Assembly: GCA_016802835.1 (NCBI GenBank)
Contig: JAEVHO010000010.1
Span: 1-33,575, forward strand
Direction: 5' to 3'
Source: Micromonospora sp. ATA32
GTDB taxonomy: Bacteria; Actinomycetota; Actinomycetes; Mycobacteriales; Micromonosporaceae
Length of the DNA stretch: 33,575 nt
The notes beneath the pieces were generated by a model. It was given only the letters and a program-made list of their open reading frames with translations, did no database searches and had not been told where the DNA came from. Position 1 is the stretch's first letter. Every line of letters starts with the position of its first letter. Below, one piece after another: positions 1-8,143 of this stretch. A program made the translations under genes and the position numbers.

Positions 1-672
1 GCCCCGCCGACGTTCACCTGCGTCGAGCCGTGCAGCGCGTAGCCCTGGTAGGTGCCGGAGCCGTTCATGATGACCCACTTGCCGAAGTTGTGCCCACCAA
101 TCGGCACGTAGGCGTTGTTCTGGCGCAGCGCGAAGTGCACATGCCGTCCACTGGCCGCACCCCCGCAGGTCACGTCAGTGCCGGTGTCACCGAGGTAGGC
201 ACCCTCACCCACGCCCGCCCCGTTGACGCTGATGCTGTTCCACAGGTGGTAGTAGTCGGTGGCGTAGCCCCGGTCGTGGATCACCCGGATCCAGCCCCGG
301 CACATGGTGTACGCAATCCCGCCGCGCGCCGCGAGGACCCGCTGGTCGCCGCCGGCGAGGTCGATGGCGCTCCACGGCGAGTCGCTGCCCGCCCAGCCGT
401 GCGGGCCACCGGTGTACGACCAGGGCTGACCGACGGCGTACGGGAGCCGCATGCCGGTGCGGTAGTCGCCACCGGCGTATGTCGGCTGGACGTCGGCGGT
501 GAACACTTCCCGCTCCTGCGCCGACACGACCGTGGCCGGAGCCCCAGCGGCGAGCGCGGTGAAGCCGTCCTCCCCGTCGAAGGCCACCCGCCAACCGGCG
601 CGCTCGCGGTGGGCCACGAACACCCGGCCCGACGGGTAGAGGCCCGCCTTGTGCGGAGCGACGATCCGGCCT
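1..672 (-). pseudogene. M23-family metallopeptidase, C-terminal fragment without a start
   Basis: Reading the minus strand from about 672 to the left edge gives an uninterrupted peptidase M23 (lysostaphin/LytM-type) domain. Zinc-site motifs are in order: GGPHGW with a downstream SAIDLAGG (His and Asp), then ATDYYHLW, then GRHVHFALR (the HxH motif). M23 enzymes are zinc endopeptidases that usually cut peptidoglycan cross-links outside the cell. Homology is convincing from about VAPHKAGLYPSG onward. Upstream of that the frame stays open to a stop at 783-785 but becomes low-complexity Arg/Ser-rich sequence with no ATG, no signal peptide and no ribosome binding site. The gene has therefore lost its 5' end, and its 3' end lies outside the window. 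The break near 665-680 marks the left border of the catabolic region. Confidence 0.7.
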
Positions 673-786
673 GATCGAACTTGGGAAACGACTCGCGCCT
701 GCAGCTCGCAGGTAGGTCCCGGCGAAGACCGGCGGAAGCGAACTCCCGCCGGCTTCGCGCGCCTCGCGCAGCGACCCGGCGGTCAT
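673..786 (-). other. Short truncated reading frame behind the gentisate operon
   Basis: An ATG at 784-786 follows the hydroxylase stop by about 8 bases and opens a frame beginning MTAGSLREAREAGGSSLPP. It continues through VFAGTYLRAAG and then enters the peptidase remnant in a frame different from the peptidase. I do not recognise the product. The position suggests the first 30-35 codons of the next gene of the gentisate operon, cut off at the border. It could also be chance open sequence. Confidence 0.3.
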
Positions 787-794
787 GCGCGAGG

Positions 795-2063
795 TCACTG
801 TGCGAGGGAGTCCGCCAGGTCGCTGGGCAACCGGTCCGCCGAGACCAGTGGGATCGGCTCGAACATCGCCGGCTCGTCCTCGGGGAAGAGCGCGGTCGGG
901 CCGTAGATCCAGTCCGTGAACAAGTAGTCGTCGACCTCCCGGGCGCGGAGCAGGACGTTGCGCTGCTCGCGCTCGACGCCGTCGAGGTGCCACAGTTCGC
1001 CCCACACGCGAGCCGTCAGCACCACGCGTCGGCAGTGCTCCGGTCGGACCGTCTCGTAGGCCGCGAGTGCGCCCGCCCAGTCGACGGCGCCGTCGTCGCC
1101 CCGAAGTCGCTTGACGTGCCCGGCGAGTACCCAGCCGTCCTCGATCGCCATGATCGCGCCCTGCGCCATGTACTGCAGCGGCGGGTGGGCGGCGTCGCCC
1201 AGCAGGGCGATCCGGCCGTCGACCCAGGTGGTGATCGGGTCGCGGTCGTACATCCGCCACCACTTGTCGCGCCACATGTGTGGCAGTCCCTGCTGAACGG
1301 CGTCGCAGGTCCCGGCGAAGGCGGTGTCGAGCTCGTCGGGTGTTCCCCAGTCCTCGAGCCCGGCGAGTGCCTTGGGGGACTCGAAGACGGCGACCTGGTT
1401 GAGGAGGTCGCCACCGCGCAGTCCGTAGTGGACGAAGTGGCAGCGGGGGCCGACGTACACGACGACCTCGGAGAGGTCGACCGGGCGGCCTACGTCCGCG
1501 ATCGGCACGGTGCCGCGGTAGGCGACGTAGGCCGAGGAGACGGGCTGGTCGTCGACGAAGAGTTTCCGGGCGACGGAGCGCAGGCCGTCGGCCGCGATCA
1601 CCACGGCCCCCTCATGGACGGTGCCGGCTTCGGTCGTCGCGGTGGCCTTGTCCCCTTCCTGCGAGTACGCCGCGACCCGTTGCTCGGTGAGCAGCTCGAC
1701 GCCGGCCTCGCGACAGGCCTCGAGGAAGAGTCCGTGAAGGTCGCTGCGGTGGGTGACCAGGTACGGGAAGCCGTACTTCCGCTCGAGGTCACGGAGGTCG
1801 AGCGAGGTCAGGTCGCTCCCGTCGACCGCGTCGCGCATCACCATTCTGTCGGGTACGACGCCGCGGGCCTTGGCCTCCTCGAGCAGTCCGTAGTCGTCGA
1901 GGATCCGCGTGCAGTTCGGTGCGAGCTGGATGCCCGCGCCGACCTCGCCGAATTCCTTCGCTTGCTCGAGGACCCGTACCTTGAGTCCGATGCGGGACAG
2001 CGCGAAGGCGGTGCTCAGCCCGCCGATTCCGCCACCGACGATGACAACGTCAGGGGTGCTCAC
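795..2063 (-). CDS. 3-hydroxybenzoate 6-hydroxylase (FAD-dependent)
   Basis: 422-residue class A flavoprotein monooxygenase. It should hydroxylate 3-hydroxybenzoate at C6 to gentisate with NADH and O2 in the cytoplasm. Visible motifs are the N-terminal Rossmann GGGIGGLS (about residue 10), the middle AADGLRS (DG motif, about 160) and the FAD-ribityl motif GDAAHPPLQYMAQGA (about 290). The last closely resembles the Rhodococcus 3-hydroxybenzoate 6-hydroxylase. The GTG start at 2061-2063 has a perfect AGGAGG at 2073-2078. A longer open frame upstream belongs to the neighbouring gene in another frame. It is the last intact gene of the operon with the dioxygenase, hydrolase and isomerase that consume gentisate, which strongly supports the substrate. 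Salicylate 5-hydroxylation would be the main alternative. Confidence 0.9.
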   Translation of the reverse strand: MSTPDVVIVGGGIGGLSTAFALSRIGLKVRVLEQAKEFGEVGAGIQLAPNCTRILDDYGLLEEAKARGVVPDRMVMRDAVDGSDLTSLDLRDLERKYGFPYLVTHRSDLHGLFLEACREAGVELLTEQRVAAYSQEGDKATATTEAGTVHEGAVVIAADGLRSVARKLFVDDQPVSSAYVAYRGTVPIADVGRPVDLSEVVVYVGPRCHFVHYGLRGGDLLNQVAVFESPKALAGLEDWGTPDELDTAFAGTCDAVQQGLPHMWRDKWWRMYDRDPITTWVDGRIALLGDAAHPPLQYMAQGAIMAIEDGWVLAGHVKRLRGDDGAVDWAGALAAYETVRPEHCRRVVLTARVWGELWHLDGVEREQRNVLLRAREVDDYLFTDWIYGPTALFPEDEPAMFEPIPLVSADRLPSDLADSLAQ

Positions 2064-2077
2064 GTTCCTTTGCCTCC

Positions 2078-2701
2078 TCAGAGCCAGGGGCCGAGGTCGG
2101 GAACCCCGGCGAGGGAGTGGGAACGGCCGGCCAGGTAGGCGACCACCTCGGGCAGCGGTCCGTCGGGAACCGCGGCGAGACCGCGTTTGGCCTGGATGTC
2201 CACCACGAGCGCGGAGAGGAATCCGTCGGGGAGGTCGGCGAAGGCCAGCCCCGTGCCGAGGTCGACGGCGTGCACGCAGACCTCGCGGGCGCGGAGCCAC
2301 GGGATCTCCGTGGCGGAGACTGTGCGGTCTTGCGCGGTGACGACCTCGGCGGGCCACCGGTCCGCGGTGAGGGCGTCCATCGCGACCGCGAGGTTGCGCG
2401 CGGATCCGTTCATCCACGCCGCCAGTTGGGTCGCGGAGAGCTTCGCACCGGACTCGATGTCGGCGTTTCGCTGGTCCATCGAGGAGTACATCGGCGTCCG
2501 CTCGCCGGTCCTGGCCCACTGCACGAGGTTGCCGAGCGCGTCGGCGTTGGCGGCGACGTGCGCCACGAGGTGCTTGCGGGTCCAGCCGGGCAGAGCGCTG
2601 GGCTCGGTCATCGCCTGCTCGTCCAGCGCGGCGACCTGCGCGGCGAGCAGCTCCGTTCCGTGTTCGACCCACTTCAGCGAGTCGACGTGCGTGCGCGGCA
2701 T
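2078..2701 (-). CDS. Maleylpyruvate isomerase, mycothiol-dependent (DinB fold)
   Basis: 207 residues. Isomerises maleylpyruvate, the ring-cleavage product of gentisate, to fumarylpyruvate. The N-terminal half is the DinB/MDMPI helical bundle, with GWTRKHLVAHVAANADAL around residues 39-56. His48, Glu140 and His144 (in REVCVHAVDLG) sit with the spacing of the zinc ligands His52/Glu144/His148 known for the Corynebacterium enzyme, so the metal site looks intact. Enzymes of this type use mycothiol rather than glutathione, which fits an actinomycete. The ATG at 2699-2701 overlaps the stop of the upstream hydrolase gene (TGATG), indicating translational coupling. The stop is 12 bases before the hydroxylase start. 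Confidence 0.9.
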   Translation of the reverse strand: MPRTHVDSLKWVEHGTELLAAQVAALDEQAMTEPSALPGWTRKHLVAHVAANADALGNLVQWARTGERTPMYSSMDQRNADIESGAKLSATQLAAWMNGSARNLAVAMDALTADRWPAEVVTAQDRTVSATEIPWLRAREVCVHAVDLGTGLAFADLPDGFLSALVVDIQAKRGLAAVPDGPLPEVVAYLAGRSHSLAGVPDLGPWL

Positions 2702-3531
2702 CAGGACTCCTTGACGACCTGGTTGGTGCAGGCACCGATACCGGCGATCTCGGTCACGACGGTCTCGCCGCCGGCGAGGTAGACCTTCGGGTCGCGCGCG
2801 TGGCCAACACCTGCGGGCGTGCCGGTCGCGATCAGGTCGCCCGGGTTGAGTCGGATGACCGTGGACACGTACCGCACCAGGTGCACCGGGTCGAAGAGCA
2901 GCGTGCCGGTGTCGTCCTGTTGCATGACCTGGCCGTCGACGGTCGTCTTCACCTCGAGCGCCGGGCGGACGCCGCCGACCTCGTCGGGCGTCACGACGTA
3001 CGGGCCGACAGGGGTGGAGGAGTCCCAGATCTTGCCCTGGGTCCACTCGATGGTCCGGAACTGCCAGTCGCGGACAGAGATGTCGTTCATGACGGTGAAG
3101 CCGGCGATGGCGGCCTCGGCCTCCGCCTCGGTGGCACGCCGCACGGGCTTGCCGACGACGACCACGAGCTCGACCTCCCAGTCGAGGGCGTCGGTCTCGG
3201 CGGGCTTGGTGATCGGATCGTTGGGACCGATGAGGGTGTCGGCGAACTTGGTGAAGAGGGTCGGGTACGCCGGCAGCTCGCGACCCATCTCCTTGATGTG
3301 GTTGGTGTAGTTGTGGCCGACGCAGACCACCTTCGACGGGTGGGGCACCACCGGAGCCAGGTCTGCGCCCTCGGCCGGCCAGGTCTCACCGGTCGCGGAG
3401 GCCGCGATCGTAGCCCAGTCGTCCTGCGCGAACAGTGCGCCGAGGTCCTCGTAGCCGAGGTCGACGAGGACGTCCCCGTCGAGGCGGACGGCACGGGTAC
3501 CGCCGTTGACGCGGAGGGTGGCGAGCTTCAT
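2701..3531 (-). CDS. Fumarylpyruvate hydrolase (FAH family)
   Basis: 276 residues with the fumarylacetoacetate hydrolase C-terminal fold. Expected to hydrolyse fumarylpyruvate to fumarate and pyruvate, the last step of the gentisate route. The body contains VVCVGHNYTNHIKEMG (about 70), the metal-binding acidic motif DWEVELVVVVG (about 118, Glu-x-Glu), MNDISVRDWQ (about 150), WDSSTPVGPYVV and the signature GDLIATGTPAGVG (about 240). The length is normal for the family. The start at 3529-3531 overlaps the stop of the gentisate dioxygenase gene (ATGA), and the stop overlaps the isomerase start. FAH proteins also act on other diketo acids, and the neighbours decide the assignment here. Confidence 0.9.
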   Translation of the reverse strand: MKLATLRVNGGTRAVRLDGDVLVDLGYEDLGALFAQDDWATIAASATGETWPAEGADLAPVVPHPSKVVCVGHNYTNHIKEMGRELPAYPTLFTKFADTLIGPNDPITKPAETDALDWEVELVVVVGKPVRRATEAEAEAAIAGFTVMNDISVRDWQFRTIEWTQGKIWDSSTPVGPYVVTPDEVGGVRPALEVKTTVDGQVMQQDDTGTLLFDPVHLVRYVSTVIRLNPGDLIATGTPAGVGHARDPKVYLAGGETVVTEIAGIGACTNQVVKES

Positions 3532-4685
3532 TGGCGGGTCTCCTGACGGTCGAGTTGGAGCGCCTCGAAGACGGGCGCGTCCGAGAAACGGAAGAGGTCG
3601 AGGGCGCCGGAGTCGGAGTCGGTGGTGCCGGCCTCGGACCGGGCGGAGTACGGCTCCCAGGACGGGACCACGAACAGGTCGCCCCGGGTGACTGACCAGG
3701 TCTTGTCGCCGACGGTCACCGTGCCGGAGCCGTCGAAGACCTGGTAGACCGACGACCCGGTGTCGCGGACCGGTGCGGTCTGTGCGCCGCGGGCGATCCG
3801 GTGGAACTCCGCGCGGATCGTCGGGAGCACGTCCCTGCCGTCGTGGGGGTTGCTGAACCGGACGGCCGCGTGGCCGGGCTCCACCGTGCCGCCGTACCCC
3901 TCCTTCTCCAGCAGCAGCTGGTCGTCGAGGGCGGCGTCGGTGTGCTCCCATTTGTAGGCCAGCAGCGGCGAGCCGGGGGCGACCTGGCCCACCGAGAGCG
4001 GACGCAGGCCCGGGTGGCCCCACAGCCGCTCGGAGCGCGAGCGCTCCGGCGTGATCCGCTCGGCCTCGCTGATCTCCTCGCGGCCGAACTGGAAGAACTG
4101 CGACTCGGTGACGTACTGGAACGGGATGTCGAGGCCGTCGATCCAGGCCATCGGTTCGGAGGTCGCGTTGTGGTGCGCGTGCCAGTTCCAGCCGGCCTGC
4201 GGCAGGAAGTCGCCTCGGCGCATCGGGACCGCGTCGCCGACGGCCGTCTCGCCCCTGCCGCCGACCACGGTCCACACGCCGGAGCCCTCGACGACGAACC
4301 GGAAGGCGTGCTGGGTGTGCCGGTGCTCCGGAGCGTCCTCGCCGGGCATCAGGTACTGGATCGCCGCCCACAGCGTCGGCGTCGCGAACGGCCGACCGCC
4401 GAGCGTCGGGTTCGCCAGGGCGATCGCACGACGTTCACCCCCGCGGCCCACCGGGACGATGTCGCCCGCCTTCTCGGCCAGCCGAAGCAGGTTCTCCCAG
4501 CGCCACAGGTGCGGCACTACGCGCGACCGCGGGTGCGCCGGCATCAGGTCGCCGATCTCGGTCCACAGCGGCACCAGCAGCTCCTGCTCGAAGCCGCGGT
4601 ACAGCTCCTCGAGCGCAGGCGTCACGTCCGGCTGGTCCGGCGCCGAGACCGCCTTCAGGCGGACGGGGGTGTCAGTCGTGCTCAT
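3528..4685 (-). CDS. Gentisate 1,2-dioxygenase
   Basis: 385-residue double-cupin dioxygenase. Cleaves gentisate between C1 and C2 with Fe(II) and O2 to maleylpyruvate. The N-terminal cupin carries APEHRHTQHAFRFVVEG with His121 and His123, followed by GWNWHAHHN around 166-173, giving the iron-ligand His set. The second cupin lies at about 290-370 (GSSVYQVFDGSG, RGDLFVVPSW). Length is typical. The ATG at 4683-4685 is the first gene of a four-gene minus-strand operon. It faces an IclR gene across a 66-base gap that holds a perfect inverted repeat. The upstream SD is weak (TAGGCGAC). A longer upstream extension of the frame overlaps the IclR gene and is not needed. Confidence 0.93.
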   Translation of the reverse strand: MSTTDTPVRLKAVSAPDQPDVTPALEELYRGFEQELLVPLWTEIGDLMPAHPRSRVVPHLWRWENLLRLAEKAGDIVPVGRGGERRAIALANPTLGGRPFATPTLWAAIQYLMPGEDAPEHRHTQHAFRFVVEGSGVWTVVGGRGETAVGDAVPMRRGDFLPQAGWNWHAHHNATSEPMAWIDGLDIPFQYVTESQFFQFGREEISEAERITPERSRSERLWGHPGLRPLSVGQVAPGSPLLAYKWEHTDAALDDQLLLEKEGYGGTVEPGHAAVRFSNPHDGRDVLPTIRAEFHRIARGAQTAPVRDTGSSVYQVFDGSGTVTVGDKTWSVTRGDLFVVPSWEPYSARSEAGTTDSDSGALDLFRFSDAPVFEALQLDRQETRQ

Positions 4686-4696
4686 GTCGCCTACGA

Positions 4697-4713
4697 TGAC
4701 GCTTGTCGCGTCA
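4697..4713. promoter_or_regulatory. Inverted repeat TGACGC-5-GCGTCA between the dioxygenase and IclR genes
   Basis: TGACGC, a five-base spacer TTGTC, and GCGTCA form a perfect 6-base-arm palindrome in the middle of the 66-base divergent region. IclR-family regulators commonly bind short imperfect palindromes in such gaps and control both sides. Assigning this as the operator of the adjacent IclR protein is inference from position and symmetry. Confidence 0.5.
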
Positions 4714-4751
4714 GCGGAACTCGAGATTCTGGAGAACAGAACGAGCAGGAC

Positions 4752-5522
4752 ATGGGCAGTGCCGAACCGAAGACCCCGCCGACGTACGTCGTGACCAGTG
4801 CCGACCATGCGCTCCGGGTCGCAGTCATGCTGCAGCTGGAGGGCCGGCTCACGGTGAGTCAGGTCGCCGAGCGGCTCGGCGTGGCGCGGTCGACAGCCCA
4901 CCGATTGCTGCAGACGCTCGTCTACCGCGACTTCGCGGTCCAGGACGACCAGCGTGTCTACCATCCGGGGCCGGTCCTCGAGCTCGCCACGCACTCGCAG
5001 TCGCGCACGTCGCAGCTCCGGGCCGCTGCGCTGCCGCATCTCCAGCGGCTCGTCGACGTCGTGGGGGAGTCGGCGAACCTGGCCATCCGCACGGGCGACA
5101 CGACGCGGTTCATCGCGAGCGTCGAGTGCCGGCAGGCGCTCCGGGTGGGTTCGCGCGAGGGGATGGTGTTCCCGGCCCACCGCACCACGGCCGGGCTCGT
5201 GCTGCTCGCGGAGCTCCAGCCGGCCGAGGTGGACGAGCTCTACGCCGCTGAGCGGTACGTCCAGCGCCCTGACGAACGACCGGACATGGCGACCCTTCGG
5301 GGCCGGCTCACCCGCGTCCGCCGGGCCGGGTTCGCGCTCAACAACGGGCTGTCGGAGCGGGGGGTCGTCGCGATTGGCGTCCCGGTCAGCGACGCAGACG
5401 GTACGGCGCTCGCCGGGCTCTCCATCTCGATGCCGGCGGTCCGCTACGACCGTCATCAGCTTCCGGCGCTCGTCGCCACCCTCCACGGGGCAGCCGGGGC
5501 CATCGAGGCGGGCGGCGACTGA
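4752..5522 (+). CDS. IclR-family transcriptional regulator of the gentisate operon
   Basis: 256 residues. The N-terminal winged helix-turn-helix spans about 15-75 (DHALRVAVMLQLEGRLTVSQ, then VAERLGVARSTAHRLLQTL), followed by the IclR effector-binding domain (GESANLAIRTG, FPAHRTTAGLVLLAE, NNGLSERGVVAIGVPV, LSISMPAVR). These regulators sense aromatic acids or similar metabolites and often activate catabolic operons. It is divergent from the gentisate dioxygenase gene and shares the control region with it, so control of 3-hydroxybenzoate/gentisate use is the likely job. The ATG at 4752 is the first methionine before the HTH. A purine-rich GAGCAGGA lies just before it, closer than an ideal SD. 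Confidence 0.88.
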   Translation: MGSAEPKTPPTYVVTSADHALRVAVMLQLEGRLTVSQVAERLGVARSTAHRLLQTLVYRDFAVQDDQRVYHPGPVLELATHSQSRTSQLRAAALPHLQRLVDVVGESANLAIRTGDTTRFIASVECRQALRVGSREGMVFPAHRTTAGLVLLAELQPAEVDELYAAERYVQRPDERPDMATLRGRLTRVRRAGFALNNGLSERGVVAIGVPVSDADGTALAGLSISMPAVRYDRHQLPALVATLHGAAGAIEAGGD

Positions 5523-5527
5523 GCAAA

Positions 5528-5550
5528 CGACATGCACCACGTACATGTCG
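5528..5550. promoter_or_regulatory. Inverted repeat CGACATG-9-CATGTCG upstream of the P450 operon
   Basis: CGACATG and CATGTCG form perfect 7-base arms around a 9-base spacer, starting 6 bases after the IclR stop. An AT-rich stretch follows (about 5555-5580), then the P450 start at 5632. The hairpin has no T-run, so an operator for the P450 operon is somewhat more likely than a terminator. The binding protein cannot be told from the sequence; the IclR or LysR proteins nearby are candidates. Confidence 0.4.
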
Positions 5551-5631
5551 CGGTATGAATAACATTTGTTTGCTTAATGTGAACGTGGTCACTTCAATGG
5601 GTTCACCGAGTTGCCGACCCGAGGTGAACCG

Positions 5632-6813
5632 ATGACCGATACAGCCCCTCCCATCTCCGATCTCGACCTGTTCGACGACACGGTGCTCGTCGACCCGCAC
5701 CCCTCGTACGCAGCACTGCGCGACCTTGGCGGCGTCGTCCACCTGCCGGCGAACGACGTCCATGTGCTCACGAGATACGACGTCATCCGCAACGCCCTGG
5801 GTGACTGGGAGAGCTTCTCCTCCGCAGGGGCGATCGGGTTCAACCCGATGGTCAACGCGGCGCTCACGGGCACGTCCCTCGCCTCGGACCCGCCGGTCCA
5901 CACGCAGCTGCGGGCGGCCCTGACCGCGAACCTGTCGCCGCGTGCGCTCCGCGGTCTGAAGGACAGCATCGACGCCAAGGCCGACGCCCTCGTCGAGGAG
6001 CTGGTCAACAAGGGCTCGTTCGAGGCCATCGACGGGCTGGCTCGCGCCCTGCCGCTCGCGGTCGTCGCGGATCTCATCGGGTTCACCGGCCACGTCCGCG
6101 CCAACATGCTGCGCTGGGGTCAGGCCGCGATGCAGGTCATCGGACCGATGAACCAGCGCACCGCGGAGAGCTTCCCGATCGCCGGCGAGCTGTACGACTG
6201 GTGCTCGACCGTCGCTGCCGAGGACCTGGCGCCCGGCTCGGTCGGCCGGGGGATCTTCGAGGCCGAGGCGCGCGGCGACATCCCGCCCAACACGGCGGGC
6301 CACATCATCCACCAGTACCTCGGTGCCGGCGTCGACACCACGATCGCCTCGATCGGTAACATCCTGGCCCTGTTCGCGGCCCACCCCGAGCAGCTCGCGC
6401 TGGTCCGGGAGAACCCGTCGCTGGTGCCGGCCGCGTTCAACGAGGTGCTCCGCTACTGGGCGCCGGTCCATGCCTGGGGACGTCGCGCGACCCGGGACGT
6501 GGAGGTCGACGGTGTCCTGGTCCCGCAGGGCGCGCAGGTCGCGATCCTGTTCGGCGCTGGCAACCGGGACCCTCGCCACTACGAGGACCCCGACGCGTTC
6601 CTGGTCGGGCGCAACCCGGTCGACCACCTGTCCTTCGGGTACGGCCCGCACGGCTGCGCCGGACAGGGGCTGGCCCGACTCGAGGCGCATGCCGTCATCG
6701 AGGCGCTGGCCCGCCGGGTCGGTCGCCTGGTCGTCGGCCCGGAGGTCCGGGTCCCCAGCAACATCACCCGCAGCATCGAGGAGCTGCCCGTCCTAAAAAT
6801 GGCGCCGGCATGA
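5632..6813 (+). CDS. Cytochrome P450, CYP199-like
   Basis: 393-residue soluble bacterial P450. Motifs are the I-helix GAGVDTT at 231-237, the K-helix ExxR as EVLR at 271-274, and the heme-binding FGYGPHGCAGQG with Cys342 as the proximal ligand. Overall wording (SLDFFDD-like start, GAGNRDPRHYEDPDAF, QGLARLEAH, C-terminal EELPVLK) resembles CYP199 enzymes, which oxidise and O-demethylate substituted benzoates. I infer that it makes a hydroxybenzoate for the neighbouring gentisate route. The ATG at 5632 has a GAGGTG ribosome site at 5621-5626; an in-frame TTG at 5611 is less likely. The stop overlaps the ferredoxin start by four bases, and ferredoxin plus reductase follow, forming a complete class I P450 electron chain. 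Confidence 0.9.
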   Translation: MTDTAPPISDLDLFDDTVLVDPHPSYAALRDLGGVVHLPANDVHVLTRYDVIRNALGDWESFSSAGAIGFNPMVNAALTGTSLASDPPVHTQLRAALTANLSPRALRGLKDSIDAKADALVEELVNKGSFEAIDGLARALPLAVVADLIGFTGHVRANMLRWGQAAMQVIGPMNQRTAESFPIAGELYDWCSTVAAEDLAPGSVGRGIFEAEARGDIPPNTAGHIIHQYLGAGVDTTIASIGNILALFAAHPEQLALVRENPSLVPAAFNEVLRYWAPVHAWGRRATRDVEVDGVLVPQGAQVAILFGAGNRDPRHYEDPDAFLVGRNPVDHLSFGYGPHGCAGQGLARLEAHAVIEALARRVGRLVVGPEVRVPSNITRSIEELPVLKMAPA

Positions 6814-6998
6814 GGATCGTCCTGGACCGTCCGCGCTGTGAGGGACACGGGCTGTGCGAGGAGGCCGCGCCCGACCTGATGCACCTCGACGAGGACGGCG
6901 AGCTGGTGCTCGACCGCGAGGAGATCAGCGACGCCGACGCCGCGCTGGCCAACGCTGCTGTCCGGGTCTGCCCGGTCGCGGCCCTGCGCCTGGCATGA
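6810..6998 (+). CDS. P450-partner ferredoxin with a CxxHxxC cluster motif
   Basis: 62-residue ferredoxin. Cluster residues are Cys10, His13, Cys16 and Cys54 (RVCPVAAL). The second position of the usual CxxCxxC is His, as in the variant 3Fe-4S/4Fe-4S ferredoxins found beside P450 genes in actinobacteria. It should carry single electrons from the adjacent reductase to the P450. The ATG overlaps the P450 stop (ATGA), and its own stop overlaps the reductase ATG, so the three proteins are translationally coupled and expected in matched amounts. Confidence 0.92.
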   Translation: MRIVLDRPRCEGHGLCEEAAPDLMHLDEDGELVLDREEISDADAALANAAVRVCPVAALRLA

Positions 6999-8131
6999 GT
7001 ACAGCGATCCAGCGGGTCGTCGTCGTCGGCAACGGCATCGCGGGCCTCACGGCGGCCGAGACGCTCCGTGAGGCCGGCTTCGACGGGGAGCTCACCATCG
7101 TCGGCGACGAGACTCACGCGGCGTACAGCCGTCCGGCTCTGTCGAAGGCGTTGCTGCTCGACGGCGACGACCTGTCGTCCCACGAGCTTCCGCCGACCAC
7201 CCACGGGGCGACCGAACTCCTGGGCGTACGCGCGACCGGACTCGACGTCGACCGTCGACTCGTCAAGCTCGACGACGGCGCGGCCCTTCCGTACGACCGC
7301 GTCGTCCTTGCCACTGGGTCCCGTGCGCGACGGTTGTCCGACCTTCCCGAGGAGCTCATCCTGCGCGGCCTCGACGATGCACTTGCCCTGCGCAAGCGCC
7401 TCGCTGGACGACCGTCGGTCGTCGTGGTCGGCGGGGGCCCGCTCGGCATGGAGATCGCGTCGGGCTGCCTGACTGCGGGTTGTCAGGTCACCCTTGTCTC
7501 CCAAGGCGTGCCATTGATCCTGCAGCTGGGCCCATACCTGGCCGAGGTCTTCGTCAAGGCAGCGCTGGAGCGCGGGCTCACCATCGTCGAGACCGGATCG
7601 GCGCGACTCGATCGGCGTGGCGGCGACGCACGTGTCGTACTCGACGACGGCGCCGTCCTCGAGGCCGAGCTGGTGGTGACCGCCGTCGGCGACGTCCCGA
7701 ACACGGAGTGGCTCGCGGACACCGGCCTGGCCAACCGGGGCGTCGTCCAGGTCGACTCCCGCGGACTGGTCCGGCCCGAGATCGCTGCCGTCGGCGACCT
7801 GGCAGCGTTCCCGACGCCTTACGGCCTGCGACGCATCCCGCTGTGGAGCAGCGCCATCGAGCAGGCGAAGGTGGCTGCAACTGCCCTCGTTCGTGGGGAC
7901 GACACGCCACCGCTTCAGTTCCGGCCGTACTTCTGGACCGAGCAGTTCGGGCTCAGTCTCAAGGCCGTCGGCCATCTCCCGCTGGACGGAGAGCCGACGT
8001 ACGTCGAGGGAGGGCCCGGCGGTCCGGCGCTGATGCGCTGGTCGCGCGACGACGGCTCCGGTGCGGCTGTGGCGCTGAACTACCGGATACCGATCCCACG
8101 ACTGCGTCGCGTGAGCCGGGAAGCCGTGTAG
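6995..8131 (+). CDS. Ferredoxin reductase, FAD/NAD(P)H-dependent
   Basis: 378-residue pyridine nucleotide-disulfide oxidoreductase of the putidaredoxin-reductase type. The FAD Rossmann motif is VVVVGNGIAGLTAAE at about 8-22. YSRPALSK follows, then the NAD(P)H Rossmann VVVVGGGPLGMEIA at about 147, and the second FAD motif AAVGDLAAF at about 264. It should oxidise NAD(P)H and reduce the ferredoxin encoded just upstream. The C-terminal reductase domain (FWTEQFGLSLKAVGHL) is present, so the protein is full length. The ATG at 6995 overlaps the ferredoxin stop. The LysR gene begins 12 bases after its stop. Confidence 0.9.
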   Translation: MSTAIQRVVVVGNGIAGLTAAETLREAGFDGELTIVGDETHAAYSRPALSKALLLDGDDLSSHELPPTTHGATELLGVRATGLDVDRRLVKLDDGAALPYDRVVLATGSRARRLSDLPEELILRGLDDALALRKRLAGRPSVVVVGGGPLGMEIASGCLTAGCQVTLVSQGVPLILQLGPYLAEVFVKAALERGLTIVETGSARLDRRGGDARVVLDDGAVLEAELVVTAVGDVPNTEWLADTGLANRGVVQVDSRGLVRPEIAAVGDLAAFPTPYGLRRIPLWSSAIEQAKVAATALVRGDDTPPLQFRPYFWTEQFGLSLKAVGHLPLDGEPTYVEGGPGGPALMRWSRDDGSGAAVALNYRIPIPRLRRVSREAV

Positions 8132-8143
8132 CGTCTCGTCGCG

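Noticed and set aside
3528-5546. Long extension of the gentisate dioxygenase frame upstream of 4685
   Set aside because: The extra residues lie over the well-supported IclR gene and show no homology; the family start is at the MSTTDTPVRL methionine.
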